Notes under the pieces: model-generated
What the model saw: the letters and a program-made list of their open reading frames with translations, nothing else
Told to the model about the DNA's origin: nothing
Database searches by the model: none
NCBI GenBank assembly: GCA_035627375.1
Contig: DASPLX010000013.1
Location: 1 to 64,000 of the forward strand
Origin: DASPLX01 sp035627375
GTDB taxonomy: Bacteria; Pseudomonadota; Gammaproteobacteria; Burkholderiales; Burkholderiaceae_D
Length of the DNA: 64,000 nucleotides
Direction of reading: 5' to 3'
Position numbers and translations under genes: made by a program
Part shown: in pieces, positions 14,490-23,538 of the stretch
How the letters are laid out: each line of letters opens with the position of its first letter
Position numbering within the stretch: position 1 is the stretch's first letter

Positions 14490-16355
14490 ATGGCTCTTCT
14501 TCAAATCGCCGAACCCGGCATGTCCACCGCCCCGCACCAGCACAGGCTGGCGGTCGGCATCGATCTCGGCACCACTAACTCCTTGGTGGCGACGGTGCGC
14601 AGCAGCGTGCCGGAGGTGCTGACCGACGAACGCGGCCGCGCCTTGTTGCCGTCCATCGTGCGCTATTTGCCCGACGGTACGGCCAACATCGGGTACAAGG
14701 CGCAGGCGGCGCAGACCACCGATCCGAAGAACACGATCGTCTCGGTCAAGCGCTTCATGGGACGCGGCTTGAAGGACATCGCGTATGCCGAGAACCTGCC
14801 CTATGACTTTGTCGATTCGCCGGGGATGGTGCAACTGAAGACGGTGGCCGGCATCAAGAGCCCGGTCGAGGTATCGGCCGAGATCCTGGCGACGTTGCGT
14901 CAGCGCGCCGAAGACGCCCTTGGCGACGAACTGGTCGGCGCGGTGATCACGGTGCCGGCCTATTTCGACGATGCCCAGCGTCAGGCGACCAAGGATGCCG
15001 CCAGGCTCGCCGGCTTGAACGTGCTGCGCCTCTTGAACGAGCCGACGGCGGCGGCGATCGCCTACGGCCTCGACAATCAATCCGAAGGCATATTTGCCGT
15101 CTACGATCTCGGCGGCGGCACCTTCGATATCTCGATCCTGAAACTGACCAAAGGCGTGTTCGAAGTGCTTGCCACCGGCGGCGATTCGGCGCTCGGCGGC
15201 GACGATTTCGATCATCGCCTGGTGTGCTGGATCATCGAACAAGCCAAGCTCGCGCCGCTGTCCGACGAAGACGCGCGCCTGTTGATGGTGAAGGCGCGCG
15301 AAGCGAAGGAATTGCTGTCTTCCAAGGAAGAGACGACGATCGATGCCGTCCTCAATTCCGGCGAGCGCGTCCACTTGAACCTGAACGCGGCGACCTTCTT
15401 CGACATTACCGCCCACCTCGTCAACAAGACCATCGTGCCGACGCGCAAGGCGCTGCGCGATGCCGGTCTCGCGATCGAGGATGTCGACGGCGTCGTGCTG
15501 GTCGGCGGCGCCACGCGCATGCCGCATATCCGCAAGGCGGTCGGCGATTTCTTCCAGACCGCTCCGCTCGCCAACATCGACCCCGACAAGGTGGTCGCGC
15601 TCGGGGCTGCGATCCAGGCCAACCTGCTGGCCGGCAACCGCGCTCCCGGCGACGACTGGCTGCTGCTCGATGTGATCCCTCTGTCGCTCGGCATCGAGAC
15701 CATGGGCGGCTTGGTCGAGAAGGTGATACCGCGCAATTCCACGATTCCCTGCGCGCGGGCGCAGGAGTTCACGACCTTCAAGGATGGCCAGACCGCGATG
15801 TCGATCCACGTCGTGCAAGGCGAGCGCGAACTCGTGAGCGATTGCCGCTCGCTGGCGAAATTCGAGCTGCGCGGCATTCCGCCGATGGCCGCCGGCGCGG
15901 CGCGGATCCGCGTGACGTATCAGGTCGATGCGGACGGCCTGTTGTCGGTGTCGGCGCGCGAAGCCCATTCCGGCGTCGAGGCCTCGATCACGGTGAAGCC
16001 ATCCTATGGCCTGTCCGACGACGAAATCGCCAAGATGCTGCAGGATTCGTTCACCGCGGCCGATACCGACATGCAGTTGCGCGCATTGCGCGAAGAACAG
16101 GTGGAGGCCGAACGCATCGTTCTCGCGACGCAGGCGGCGCTCGACGCCGACGGTGACCTGCTGTCGAAGGAGGAACATGCCGCGATCCAGGCGCTGGTCG
16201 CGCAAGTGCGCGCCACGGCTCAGGGAGAGGACCATGCCGCCGTCAAGACGGCCGTCGAGGCGCTCGCCAAGGGGACCGAGGAGTTCGCGGCGCGCCGCAT
16301 GGACCGCAGCGTGCGCCTCGCGCTCGCCGGCAGAAAACTCGACGAAGTGTCGTAA
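14490..16355 (+). CDS. hscA: Hsp70-type chaperone HscA
   Basis: HscA (621 residues) is the specialised Hsp70 that helps release clusters from IscU by binding its LPPVK loop. The ATPase-domain signatures are AVGIDLGTTNSLVATV (about 22-37), YDLGGGTFDISIL and VVLVGGATRMPHI; the substrate-binding domain runs from about residue 390 to the end. The length fits the HscA family. ATG 14490 has a weak ribosome site; an in-frame ATG at 14520 is an alternative start. Confidence 0.95.
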   Translation: MALLQIAEPGMSTAPHQHRLAVGIDLGTTNSLVATVRSSVPEVLTDERGRALLPSIVRYLPDGTANIGYKAQAAQTTDPKNTIVSVKRFMGRGLKDIAYAENLPYDFVDSPGMVQLKTVAGIKSPVEVSAEILATLRQRAEDALGDELVGAVITVPAYFDDAQRQATKDAARLAGLNVLRLLNEPTAAAIAYGLDNQSEGIFAVYDLGGGTFDISILKLTKGVFEVLATGGDSALGGDDFDHRLVCWIIEQAKLAPLSDEDARLLMVKAREAKELLSSKEETTIDAVLNSGERVHLNLNAATFFDITAHLVNKTIVPTRKALRDAGLAIEDVDGVVLVGGATRMPHIRKAVGDFFQTAPLANIDPDKVVALGAAIQANLLAGNRAPGDDWLLLDVIPLSLGIETMGGLVEKVIPRNSTIPCARAQEFTTFKDGQTAMSIHVVQGERELVSDCRSLAKFELRGIPPMAAGAARIRVTYQVDADGLLSVSAREAHSGVEASITVKPSYGLSDDEIAKMLQDSFTAADTDMQLRALREEQVEAERIVLATQAALDADGDLLSKEEHAAIQALVAQVRATAQGEDHAAVKTAVEALAKGTEEFAARRMDRSVRLALAGRKLDEVS

Positions 16356-16402
16356 CGCGCCTGCCGCACATCAGTCACAAATACATCGAAGCGAAGGAAC
16401 CC

Positions 16403-16741
16403 ATGCCCCAAATCGTCGTACTCCCCCACGCCAAGCTGTGTCCGGAAGGCGCCGTCATCGAAGCGCCGAAGGGCAAGTCGATCTGCGACGCGTTGCTCGA
16501 ACACGATATCGAGATCGAGCATGCCTGCGAGAAATCGTGTGCCTGCACGACTTGCCACGTCGTTGTCCGCGAAGGCTTCGATTCGCTCGAGGAAGCCGAG
16601 GAGCGCGAGGAAGACTTGCTCGACAAGGCCTGGGGCCTGGAAGCCGCTTCGCGCTTGTCGTGCCAGGCCATCGTCGCCGATGAGGATCTGGTGATCGAGA
16701 TACCGAAGTACACGATCAACCAGGTCAGTGAAAATCATTGA
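16403..16741 (+). CDS. fdx: Isc-type [2Fe-2S] ferredoxin
   Basis: An adrenodoxin-like ferredoxin of 112 residues that supplies electrons for cluster assembly. The cluster ligands are C42, C48, C51 and C87; an extra C46 lies in the loop CEKSCACTTCHV, as in other Isc ferredoxins. The ribosome site GAAGGAA precedes the ATG. Seventh gene of the operon. Confidence 0.96.
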   Translation: MPQIVVLPHAKLCPEGAVIEAPKGKSICDALLEHDIEIEHACEKSCACTTCHVVVREGFDSLEEAEEREEDLLDKAWGLEAASRLSCQAIVADEDLVIEIPKYTINQVSENH

Positions 16742-16761
16742 GCAAGCGGAGGCAACCCATC

Positions 16762-16956
16762 ATGAAATGGACGGATATCCAGCGTATCGCCGAAGAATTG
16801 GCCGATAAATATCCCGAGATCGACCCGTTGAAGGTGAATTTCGTCGATCTCCATAACTGGGTCGTGGGCCTGGACGGATTCGACGACGATCACAAGCGCG
16901 GCGGGGAAAAAGTCCTGGAAGCGATCCAGATGGCGTGGATAGAGGAGGCCCGGTAA
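16762..16956 (+). CDS. iscX: IscX, small acidic Isc accessory protein
   Basis: IscX has 64 residues; it binds IscS and iron and is thought to modulate desulfurase activity. The sequence MKWTDIQRIAEELADKYPE, FVDLHNWVVGL and the end AIQMAWIEEAR is characteristic. I chose ATG 16762, which follows the ribosome site CGGAGGCA and gives the family length; an upstream in-frame ATG at 16738 overlaps the fdx stop. Last gene of the isc operon. Confidence 0.93.
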   Translation: MKWTDIQRIAEELADKYPEIDPLKVNFVDLHNWVVGLDGFDDDHKRGGEKVLEAIQMAWIEEAR

Positions 16957-17010
16957 GGAGCCTGCTAAGGAAGGCGCGGTAAGCGAGGCCCGGTAAGCGA
17001 GGCCCGGTAA
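16945..17010. repeat. Short tandem repeat spanning the end of iscX
   Basis: The 12-mer GAGGCCCGGTAA occurs at 16945-16956, where it encodes the last codons and stop of iscX, and again at 16985-16996 and 16999-17010, with a degenerate copy (GGCGCGGTAA) between. The array looks like slippage or recombination duplication of the gene end. It fills most of the space between two convergent operons. Confidence 0.7.
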
Positions 17011-17034
17011 TCGACGCGAATTTCCGTTCGACCA

Positions 17035-19635
17035 TCACCACAGCTGCCCGGCGCGGCGCTCGAACGCGTCGGCCAGCACATCGCGCAATTCTTCGTTCTT
17101 CCATGGTTTCGTCAGGTAGCGGTGCACGGCGCCGCGATTGATCGCCTCGGTCGCGGCTTCGAAATCCCGGCGTCCCGTCAGGATGAGGCGGATGACCTGG
17201 GGATACATCCGCCGGACCTTGTTCAGGAATTCGATGCCGTCCGTCCCGGGAAGGGTCAAGTCCGCCAACACCACGTCGATGCGATGCTGGGCGAGTTGCT
17301 CGAATGCCTCTTCGGCATTGGACGCCGATACGATCAGATAGTCTTCCTTGTTGAGGGCGCGCTTCAGCGCGGCGATGACGAGCGGCTCGTCGTCGAGTAT
17401 CAACAAGGTGCGGTTCGCGTGTCCGTCGGCATGGGACCGCGGCAGGGGCATGACGCTCTCTCGCAGCAGCGCGGCGCATTCGTCGGCGGGCAGGGCGGCG
17501 CTGAAATAGTGGCCTTGCACATAGTCGCATCCGCTCTCCGACAAACGTAACACCTGTCCTTCGGTTTCCGCCATTTCTCCCACGGTTTTCAAGCCTAGCC
17601 GATGCGCCATCGCGATCACGGCTTCGACGATCGCCAGCCGAGCCGGGTCGCTGGTCATGTGCCGCACGAAGGAGCCGTCCAGCTTGAGGCAGTCGATCGG
17701 CAGGTTGGTCAGGTATTGCATGTTGGAATAGCCGGTGCCGAAGTCGTCGATCGAGATGCTGATGCCGATTTCCTTCAGCTTGTGGAAGAGCGGAATGGTG
17801 CGCGTCGGATCGCTCATCGACGCGCTTTCCGTCAATTCGAGTTCGAGATATTCGGGATCGAGCTTCGCCGCCGCGAGATATTCGGCCACGCGTTGCTCGA
17901 GGCCGGGTACCGCGAGCTGCTTGGCGGACAGGTTGACGGCTACGCGGATCGGATCGATGCCGGCATCCTGCCATGCCTTGTTTTGCAGGCAGGCTTGTTG
18001 CAAGGCCCACTCGCCGATGGTTTCGATCAGGCCGGTTTCCTCCGCGATGGAAATGAATCGTGAAGGAAGGATCGAGCCCAATTCCGGGTGATTCCAGCGC
18101 AGCAGCGCTTCCACTCCGCGAATGACGCCTGTGCGCAATTCCACCTGGGCTTGATAGTGGAGGGTCAGCTGGTCGCGTTCGATGGCGTGGCGCAGATCCG
18201 TTTCCAGTCGCAGGCGTTCGTCGATCCGGTGACGCAATTCGGTGTTGTAAATCTGGACGTTGTTGCGTCCCGACTCCTTGGCGCAATACATGGCGGCATC
18301 GGCGAACTTGAGCAGGGTTTCCGCGTCCTGGCCATCCTCCGGGAAGGCGCTGCAGCCGACGCTGCAACTGACCGTGAGTTCGCGATCGTGCAATTGGATC
18401 GGCTCGCAGACGGCGGACATCACGCGACTGATGATCGGGGCCGCTTCGCTGCAATTGCGGGCGTCCTGCAGCAGGAGCAAGAATTCGTCCCCGCCGACGC
18501 GCGCGACGGTGTCCGTCTCCCGCAGGCAGGCGGAGATCCGCTGGGCGACGGTCTTGAGCAACTCGTCCCCGGCCTCGTGACCGAGACTGTCGTTGACCCA
18601 CTTGAAGCGGTCGAGGTCGATGAACGATACCACGAAGCGTTTATCGTGCCGCCTGGCGTAGGAAATGGCCCTCTTCATGCGATCCATGAAGAGGTAGCGG
18701 TTGGGCAGCCCGGTCAGTTCGTCGTGCGTCGCCTGAAATTGCAGCATCGTCTCCAGGTGCTTGCGTTCGGAGATGTCGCGCGCCACCATCTGCAGGACGG
18801 GTTTGCCGTGATAGTTCAGCAGTACCCGCGTGACGGCCACGTCGATGATCGTACCGTCCAGGCACCGTATCTGCTCTTCTTCGGTGCCGCAGACCTCGCC
18901 GCGGCGAAGTTTTTCGAGCTTGAGCGCGACTTCTCCTGAACAGATGGGTGCCGCCAGCGTGAGGATCGAGTGCTGCTGCAAATCCGCGGGGTGCTGGACA
19001 TGCAGCAGGCGCTCGGCGGCCGGATTGGCGAAGATGAGGCGATTATCGGCTTCCAGCAGGATTGCGTCCGGCGATTGCTCGACCAGCAAGCGATAGCGCT
19101 CGTCGCTCTCGCGCAGGGCTTCCATCGCCCGCTTGCTTTCGGAGGCGTCTCGCATCAACGCGCCGAAACCGCGCAGATTGCCATCCTTGTTGCGCAGCGC
19201 CGTAACGATGACATGCGCCCAGAACGGCGAGCCGTCCTTGCGTATGCGCCATCCTTCTTCCTCGTGTCGGCCGCAGTGCAGGGCTTGTTCCAGGACGAAT
19301 TGGGGCTTGGATTCGACGATGTCTTCGGGCCGATAGAAGCGGCTGACGTGCTGGTTCAGGATTTCCGTCGCGGCATAACCGCTGATGCGTTCCGCCCCGG
19401 TATTCCAGCTGACCACCCGGCCCTCGGCGTCGAGCATGAAGATCGCATAGTCCGGTATGTTTTCCACCAGCAGGCGAAAGCGTTCTTCGCTTTCGCGCAA
19501 CGCCTGTTCGGCTGCCTCGCGATGCTGGGTTTCCTCATAGATGCGCAGACTTTCGCTTTCCAGCAGGGCCTCGGCCTGCGCCAGCGCGTTCAAGGCGCGC
19601 TCGAGCCGACGTTGCTGTAGATCTGCATCAGTCAT
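17035..19635 (-). CDS. PAS-PAS-GGDEF-EAL-REC cyclic-di-GMP signalling protein
   Basis: An 866-residue cytoplasmic protein with no membrane segments. After an N-terminal coiled coil come two PAS domains (about 45-170 and 170-290). The GGDEF motif is at 381-385 with an RETD inhibitory I-site five residues before it. The EAL domain starts at EALLRW (509) and keeps ELTES, DDFGTGYSN and GEMAET. The C-terminal receiver domain (from about 740) has DD748-749, phospho-acceptor D792, the switch Thr in ILTG and Lys in YLTKPW. Both enzyme halves look intact, so it could make or break c-di-GMP. It overlaps the H-NOX gene by 8 bases (ATGACTGA) and is probably controlled by it. Confidence 0.92.
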   Translation of the reverse strand: MTDADLQQRRLERALNALAQAEALLESESLRIYEETQHREAAEQALRESEERFRLLVENIPDYAIFMLDAEGRVVSWNTGAERISGYAATEILNQHVSRFYRPEDIVESKPQFVLEQALHCGRHEEEGWRIRKDGSPFWAHVIVTALRNKDGNLRGFGALMRDASESKRAMEALRESDERYRLLVEQSPDAILLEADNRLIFANPAAERLLHVQHPADLQQHSILTLAAPICSGEVALKLEKLRRGEVCGTEEEQIRCLDGTIIDVAVTRVLLNYHGKPVLQMVARDISERKHLETMLQFQATHDELTGLPNRYLFMDRMKRAISYARRHDKRFVVSFIDLDRFKWVNDSLGHEAGDELLKTVAQRISACLRETDTVARVGGDEFLLLLQDARNCSEAAPIISRVMSAVCEPIQLHDRELTVSCSVGCSAFPEDGQDAETLLKFADAAMYCAKESGRNNVQIYNTELRHRIDERLRLETDLRHAIERDQLTLHYQAQVELRTGVIRGVEALLRWNHPELGSILPSRFISIAEETGLIETIGEWALQQACLQNKAWQDAGIDPIRVAVNLSAKQLAVPGLEQRVAEYLAAAKLDPEYLELELTESASMSDPTRTIPLFHKLKEIGISISIDDFGTGYSNMQYLTNLPIDCLKLDGSFVRHMTSDPARLAIVEAVIAMAHRLGLKTVGEMAETEGQVLRLSESGCDYVQGHYFSAALPADECAALLRESVMPLPRSHADGHANRTLLILDDEPLVIAALKRALNKEDYLIVSASNAEEAFEQLAQHRIDVVLADLTLPGTDGIEFLNKVRRMYPQVIRLILTGRRDFEAATEAINRGAVHRYLTKPWKNEELRDVLADAFERRAGQLW

Positions 19636-20209
19636 CGTCTTGCATGATCAAAGTGAAGCGCACGTGCGCGCCTTGACCTCCTGCGAGGTCTTCCCGCGCC
19701 AACCGGATAGGTGTGCCGTAATGCGTGATGCATCCGCGGATCAGGCCTTCGGCTAGGTCGCCGAAGGGGCGGCTCGACCGATAGGTCAAGACCATGCGAT
19801 CCGGGCTGGGGAATACTTGCGTGAAGCTCGGCAGTTCGGCGTCGGGATAGAGTTTCCTGACTTCGACATGGATCTTGCTATCGATCGTCGCCAGGAAATC
19901 GAAGGCCGAATGGTGCGTTTCGAAGTAGGATGGATAGCGCTGAACGAAGCGCAAGAGCAGATATTCGCCGAATGCCTTGACCAGTTCGCGCGAATCGATG
20001 CCGGTTTCGTCGCTCAATCGCTCGACCAGTTCGAGCAACTCAAGATGGTTATAGGTGCCCACCGAGGTATAGGCCCCGCCGGTGGCGAGCTTGGACGAAG
20101 AAATGATGCGGTCCGCGACTTCCGCCGAAAAGCGCGCTTCGACCATGCCGATGAATTCGGCGAACACGATTCCCTTCACGACTTCCTCCCTCGTTTCCCA
20201 GGCAACCAT
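19628..20209 (-). CDS. H-NOX heme nitric oxide / oxygen sensor
   Basis: The protein has 193 residues, the size of stand-alone bacterial H-NOX domains. The proximal heme ligand is H114 in ATIDSKIHVEVRKLYP, aligning with H102 of the Thermoanaerobacter protein. The heme-propionate motif YxSxR is Y143-S145-R147 (LTYRSSRPF). Such proteins bind NO and regulate a partner encoded next door, often a histidine kinase or a c-di-GMP enzyme. Here the partner is the overlapping GGDEF-EAL gene. No histidine kinase is adjacent. The start is ATG 20209; the GAGGAAG block just upstream gives a plausible ribosome site. Confidence 0.9.
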   Translation of the reverse strand: MVAWETREEVVKGIVFAEFIGMVEARFSAEVADRIISSSKLATGGAYTSVGTYNHLELLELVERLSDETGIDSRELVKAFGEYLLLRFVQRYPSYFETHHSAFDFLATIDSKIHVEVRKLYPDAELPSFTQVFPSPDRMVLTYRSSRPFGDLAEGLIRGCITHYGTPIRLAREDLAGGQGAHVRFTLIMQDDD

Positions 20210-20377
20210 GATTCGCGTGCAGCGTGCCGCGGCATTGTAATTATTGAGGTCGCCGCTTCAAGTTTTGACCAGCCGGCACGAAAACGCAAGGCATTTGCGG
20301 AGGGTGTTGTGCCGGCAGCCGAAATGAAAATGCCCGCGCGGCGCGGCCGGCGGGCATCGGAAGAAGGGGCGAAGATC

Positions 20378-22054
20378 TCACATGTTCGGGTAATTCGGGC
20401 CGCCGCCGCCTTCCGGCGTCACCCACACGATGTTCTGGGTCGGATCCTTGATATCGCAGGTCTTGCAATGCACGCAGTTCTGGGCATTGATCTGCAGGCG
20501 ATCCTGGCCGTCGTCCATTTTCACGAATTCGTACACGCCGGCCGGGCAATAGCGCGATTCCGGGCCTGCATATTTTGCAAGATTGACATTGACCGGCACG
20601 CTCGCGTTCTTCAGGGTCAGGTGGGCCGGCTGGTCTTCCGTGTGGTTTGTGTTGGAGATGAACACCGACGAGAGGCGGTCGAACGTCAGCTTGCCGTCCG
20701 GTTTCGGATAGGCGATCGGCTGGAATTCGGATGCCGGTTTCAGGCACTCGTGATCGACATGCTGGTGATGCAGGGTCCATGGCGCCTTGCCGCGGAAAAC
20801 CACCTGGTCGATACCGACCATCAGCGTGCCCAGGTAGAGGCCCTTGGCCATCCACGGCTTGAAGTTGCGTGCCTTGTGCAATTCCTCGCGCAGCCAGGAT
20901 TGTTCGAACGCTTGCGGATAGGCGGTCAGTTCGTCGTGCTGGCGGTTTGCACCGAGGGCGTCGAAGGCCGCTTCGGCGGCCAGCATGCCGGTCTTGATCG
21001 CCGCATGGCTGCCCTTGATGCGCGAGGCATTCAGGAAACCGGCGTCGCAGCCGACCAGCGCGCCTCCCGGGAAAGTCAGCTTCGGCAGCGATTGCAGGCC
21101 GCCGGCCGTGATGGCGCGCGCGCCGTAGGAGATGCGCTTGCCGCCTTCGAAGAATTTGCGGATTTCCGGATGCGTCTTGTAGCGCTGGAATTCTTCGTAG
21201 GGCGAAAGATAGGGATTGTCGTAGGCAAGGCCGACCACGTATCCGACGGCGACCTGGTTATTGTCCAAGTGATACAGGAAGGAGCCGCCGTAGGTATCCG
21301 CGTCGAGCGGCCAGCCGGCGGTATGGATGACAAGACCCGGCTGGTGCAGCTTCGGATCGATTTCCCACAATTCCTTGATGCCGATCGCGTACGTTTGCGG
21401 GTCGCGATCCTTGTTGAGATCGAATCTGGTCATCAACTGCTTGCCGAGATGACCACGCGCGCCCTCGGCGAACAGCGTGTATTTCGCATGCAGTTCCATG
21501 CCGAGCTGGAAATTCTCGGTCGGTTCTCCTTCGCGGTTGATGCCCATGTTGCCGGTGGCGACGCCCTTGACCGAGCCGTCTTCGTTGTACAGCACTTCGG
21601 CGGCAGGAAAGCCGGGGAAGATTTCGACGCCGAGCGCTTCGGCTTGCTGGCCGAGCCAGCGCGTGACATTGCCGAGCGAGATCACGTAGTTGCCGTGATT
21701 TTGAAAGCACTCCGGCAGCATCCAGTTCGGGGTTTTGTATGCCTTGGTTTCGGTTAGGAACAGGAAGCGGTCTTCGGTCACCTCCACGGTGAGCGGTGCG
21801 CCGAGCTCCTTCCAGTTCGGGAACAATTCGGTGATCGCGATCGGATCCATGACGGCGCCCGACAAGATGTGCGCGCCGACTTCGCTTCCCTTTTCAAGCA
21901 CGCAGACGGAAACCTCGCGACCTTTTTCGGCAGCCAATTGCTTGAGGCGAATCGCCGCCGACAAGCCGGCCGGTCCGCCGCCGACAACGACGACGTCGTA
22001 TTCCATCGCGTCGCGCGGGCCGTATTGTTCGAGGAGGTTCTGGGTTTGCGTCAT
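20378..22054 (-). CDS. Electron transfer flavoprotein-ubiquinone oxidoreductase
   Basis: ETF-QO passes electrons from fatty and amino acid dehydrogenases, via ETF, to ubiquinone at the inner membrane. The 558-residue protein has the FAD-binding motif VVVVGGGPAGLSAAIRL near residue 22 and a C-terminal [4Fe-4S] domain with CPAGVYEF, NCVHCKTCDIKDP and the usual tail. I start at ATG 22054, behind AAGGTGAG, because a longer in-frame start adds an unlikely arginine-rich leader. It is a single gene facing away from the SDR-thioesterase pair, consistent with a role in fatty acid oxidation. Confidence 0.95.
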   Translation of the reverse strand: MTQTQNLLEQYGPRDAMEYDVVVVGGGPAGLSAAIRLKQLAAEKGREVSVCVLEKGSEVGAHILSGAVMDPIAITELFPNWKELGAPLTVEVTEDRFLFLTETKAYKTPNWMLPECFQNHGNYVISLGNVTRWLGQQAEALGVEIFPGFPAAEVLYNEDGSVKGVATGNMGINREGEPTENFQLGMELHAKYTLFAEGARGHLGKQLMTRFDLNKDRDPQTYAIGIKELWEIDPKLHQPGLVIHTAGWPLDADTYGGSFLYHLDNNQVAVGYVVGLAYDNPYLSPYEEFQRYKTHPEIRKFFEGGKRISYGARAITAGGLQSLPKLTFPGGALVGCDAGFLNASRIKGSHAAIKTGMLAAEAAFDALGANRQHDELTAYPQAFEQSWLREELHKARNFKPWMAKGLYLGTLMVGIDQVVFRGKAPWTLHHQHVDHECLKPASEFQPIAYPKPDGKLTFDRLSSVFISNTNHTEDQPAHLTLKNASVPVNVNLAKYAGPESRYCPAGVYEFVKMDDGQDRLQINAQNCVHCKTCDIKDPTQNIVWVTPEGGGGPNYPNM

Positions 22055-22308
22055 ATGTCTCACCTTGGGTTGTCGAGGACGGCGCGCTTCATGTGCGAAG
22101 CTGTCCGGCAAATTTATCGAACGAGTGTGCTAATTTTCTAGGATTTTGAGGCAGAATGCTAGAACCGGCGCTCTAAACGGCGTTCGCAAAATCGATGCGA
22201 CATGCGAAATATCACAGCGCAGCCGCCGGCACAATCGTGCAATGATAACGTTTTTGGCCTCACTAAAACGTCTCTGGCAAGACAAAGGATTCAACTAGGG
22301 GAAAGAGC

Positions 22309-23085
22309 ATGGGCATTGAAGTCAATTTCGAAGGAAAGATCGCGCTGGTGACCGGCGCTTCCAGCGGTCTCGGGGCGCGCTTTGCCAAGGTGCTGGCGCA
22401 GGCCGGCGCGCAAGTCGTGCTGGCCGCGCGCCGCATCGAGCGCTTGAAGGAGATGCGCGCGGAGATCGAAGCGGCGGGCGGCGCGGCGCACGTGGTCGAA
22501 CTCGACGTGACCGACTACGGCAGCATCAAGTCGGCGATCGCGCATGCCGAAACGGAAGCGGGACCGATCGATATTCTGGTCAACAATTCGGGCGTCTCGA
22601 CCACGCAACGCCTGATCGACGTGACGCCGGAAGATTACGCCTATGTGATGGATACCAACCAGCGCGGCGCGTTCTTCGTCGCCCAGGAAACCGCCAAGCG
22701 CATGATCGCGCGGGCGAAGGGCGATCCCAAGAAGCAGCATCGCATCGTCAACATCGCTTCGGTCGCCGGACTGCGCGTGCTTCCCCAGATCGGCATTTAT
22801 TGCATGAGCAAGGCGGCGGTCGTGCACATGACGAAGTCGATGGCGGTCGAGTGGGGCAAGTACGGCATCAATGTCAATGCGATCTGCCCCGGCTATATCG
22901 AGACCGAGATCAATTCGGCCTATTTCGACAGCGAACAGGGACGGCAATTGATCAACATGCTGCCGAGGAAGCGCGTGGGCAAGGCTGAAGACCTGGATGG
23001 CTTGCTGCTTCTGCTGGCGTCCGAAGAGTCGAGTTTCATCAACGGCGCGATCATGGCCGCCGACGACGGCCTGAGCGCCCAGTGA
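22309..23085 (+). CDS. Short-chain dehydrogenase/reductase
   Basis: A protein of 258 residues with the classical SDR features: NAD(P)-binding TGASSGLGARF near residue 17, NNSG (usual NNAG) at about 93, the catalytic Ser in IVNIASVAG and YCMSK with Tyr-x-x-x-Lys, then CPGYIETEIN. It is preceded by a strong AGGGGAAAG ribosome site and is followed 4 bases later by an acyl-CoA thioesterase, so they form an operon. The substrate is unknown; a hydroxyacyl or fatty-acid-related role is suggested by the neighbours. Confidence 0.88.
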   Translation: MGIEVNFEGKIALVTGASSGLGARFAKVLAQAGAQVVLAARRIERLKEMRAEIEAAGGAAHVVELDVTDYGSIKSAIAHAETEAGPIDILVNNSGVSTTQRLIDVTPEDYAYVMDTNQRGAFFVAQETAKRMIARAKGDPKKQHRIVNIASVAGLRVLPQIGIYCMSKAAVVHMTKSMAVEWGKYGINVNAICPGYIETEINSAYFDSEQGRQLINMLPRKRVGKAEDLDGLLLLLASEESSFINGAIMAADDGLSAQ

Positions 23086-23089
23086 GGGA

Positions 23090-23530
23090 ATGGCGATGAG
23101 CGAACAATCCGTCCACGCCCAACGTATCCACGTCCATACGACACGCATCGCGATCCGCTGGGGCGACATGGATGCGATGGGGCACGTCAACAATGCCGTC
23201 TATTTCCGTTATATCGAGCAGGCGCGCATCGACTGGATGTCCCAGATCGATTGCGCCCCGGATCCGCAAGGCGAAGGGCCGGTCGTCATCAATGCCCGCT
23301 GCACCTTTCTGCGCCAGTTGATCTATCCGGGCGATATCGAGGTGAAGACCTTCGTCGGCGAATTCGGGCGGTCGAGTTTCGAAACCTGGCACGAGATCCG
23401 GCGCGTCGATGCGCCGGAAGTGCTGTGCGCGGAGGGTGGGGCAAAGGTGGTATGGGTCAATTTCCCGCAGCAGAAGTCGACGCCATTGCCGGAGGCGATC
23501 CGCGCCAGGTTGAACCGGCCCCTCGTATGA
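23090..23530 (+). CDS. Acyl-CoA thioesterase (4HBT hotdog fold)
   Basis: A hotdog-fold protein of 146 residues with the 4-hydroxybenzoyl-CoA thioesterase signature RWGDMDAMGHVNNAVYFRY, in which the Asp and His-Val-Asn are catalytic or substrate-binding. It would hydrolyse acyl-CoAs to free acids. It starts 4 bases after the SDR stop, and a second in-frame ATG lies two codons in. Convergent with the downstream regulator gene. Confidence 0.88.
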   Translation: MAMSEQSVHAQRIHVHTTRIAIRWGDMDAMGHVNNAVYFRYIEQARIDWMSQIDCAPDPQGEGPVVINARCTFLRQLIYPGDIEVKTFVGEFGRSSFETWHEIRRVDAPEVLCAEGGAKVVWVNFPQQKSTPLPEAIRARLNRPLV

Positions 23531-23538
23531 CCCATGAT

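Noticed and set aside
14130..16235. A 701-codon frame antisense to hscA
   Set aside because: Shadow of the certain chaperone gene hscA; composition is typical of antisense frames and no start signal is present.
16760..18601. A 613-codon minus-strand frame over the iscX end and the GGDEF-EAL gene
   Set aside because: Same strand but a different frame from the c-di-GMP protein; arginine- and proline-rich shadow sequence.
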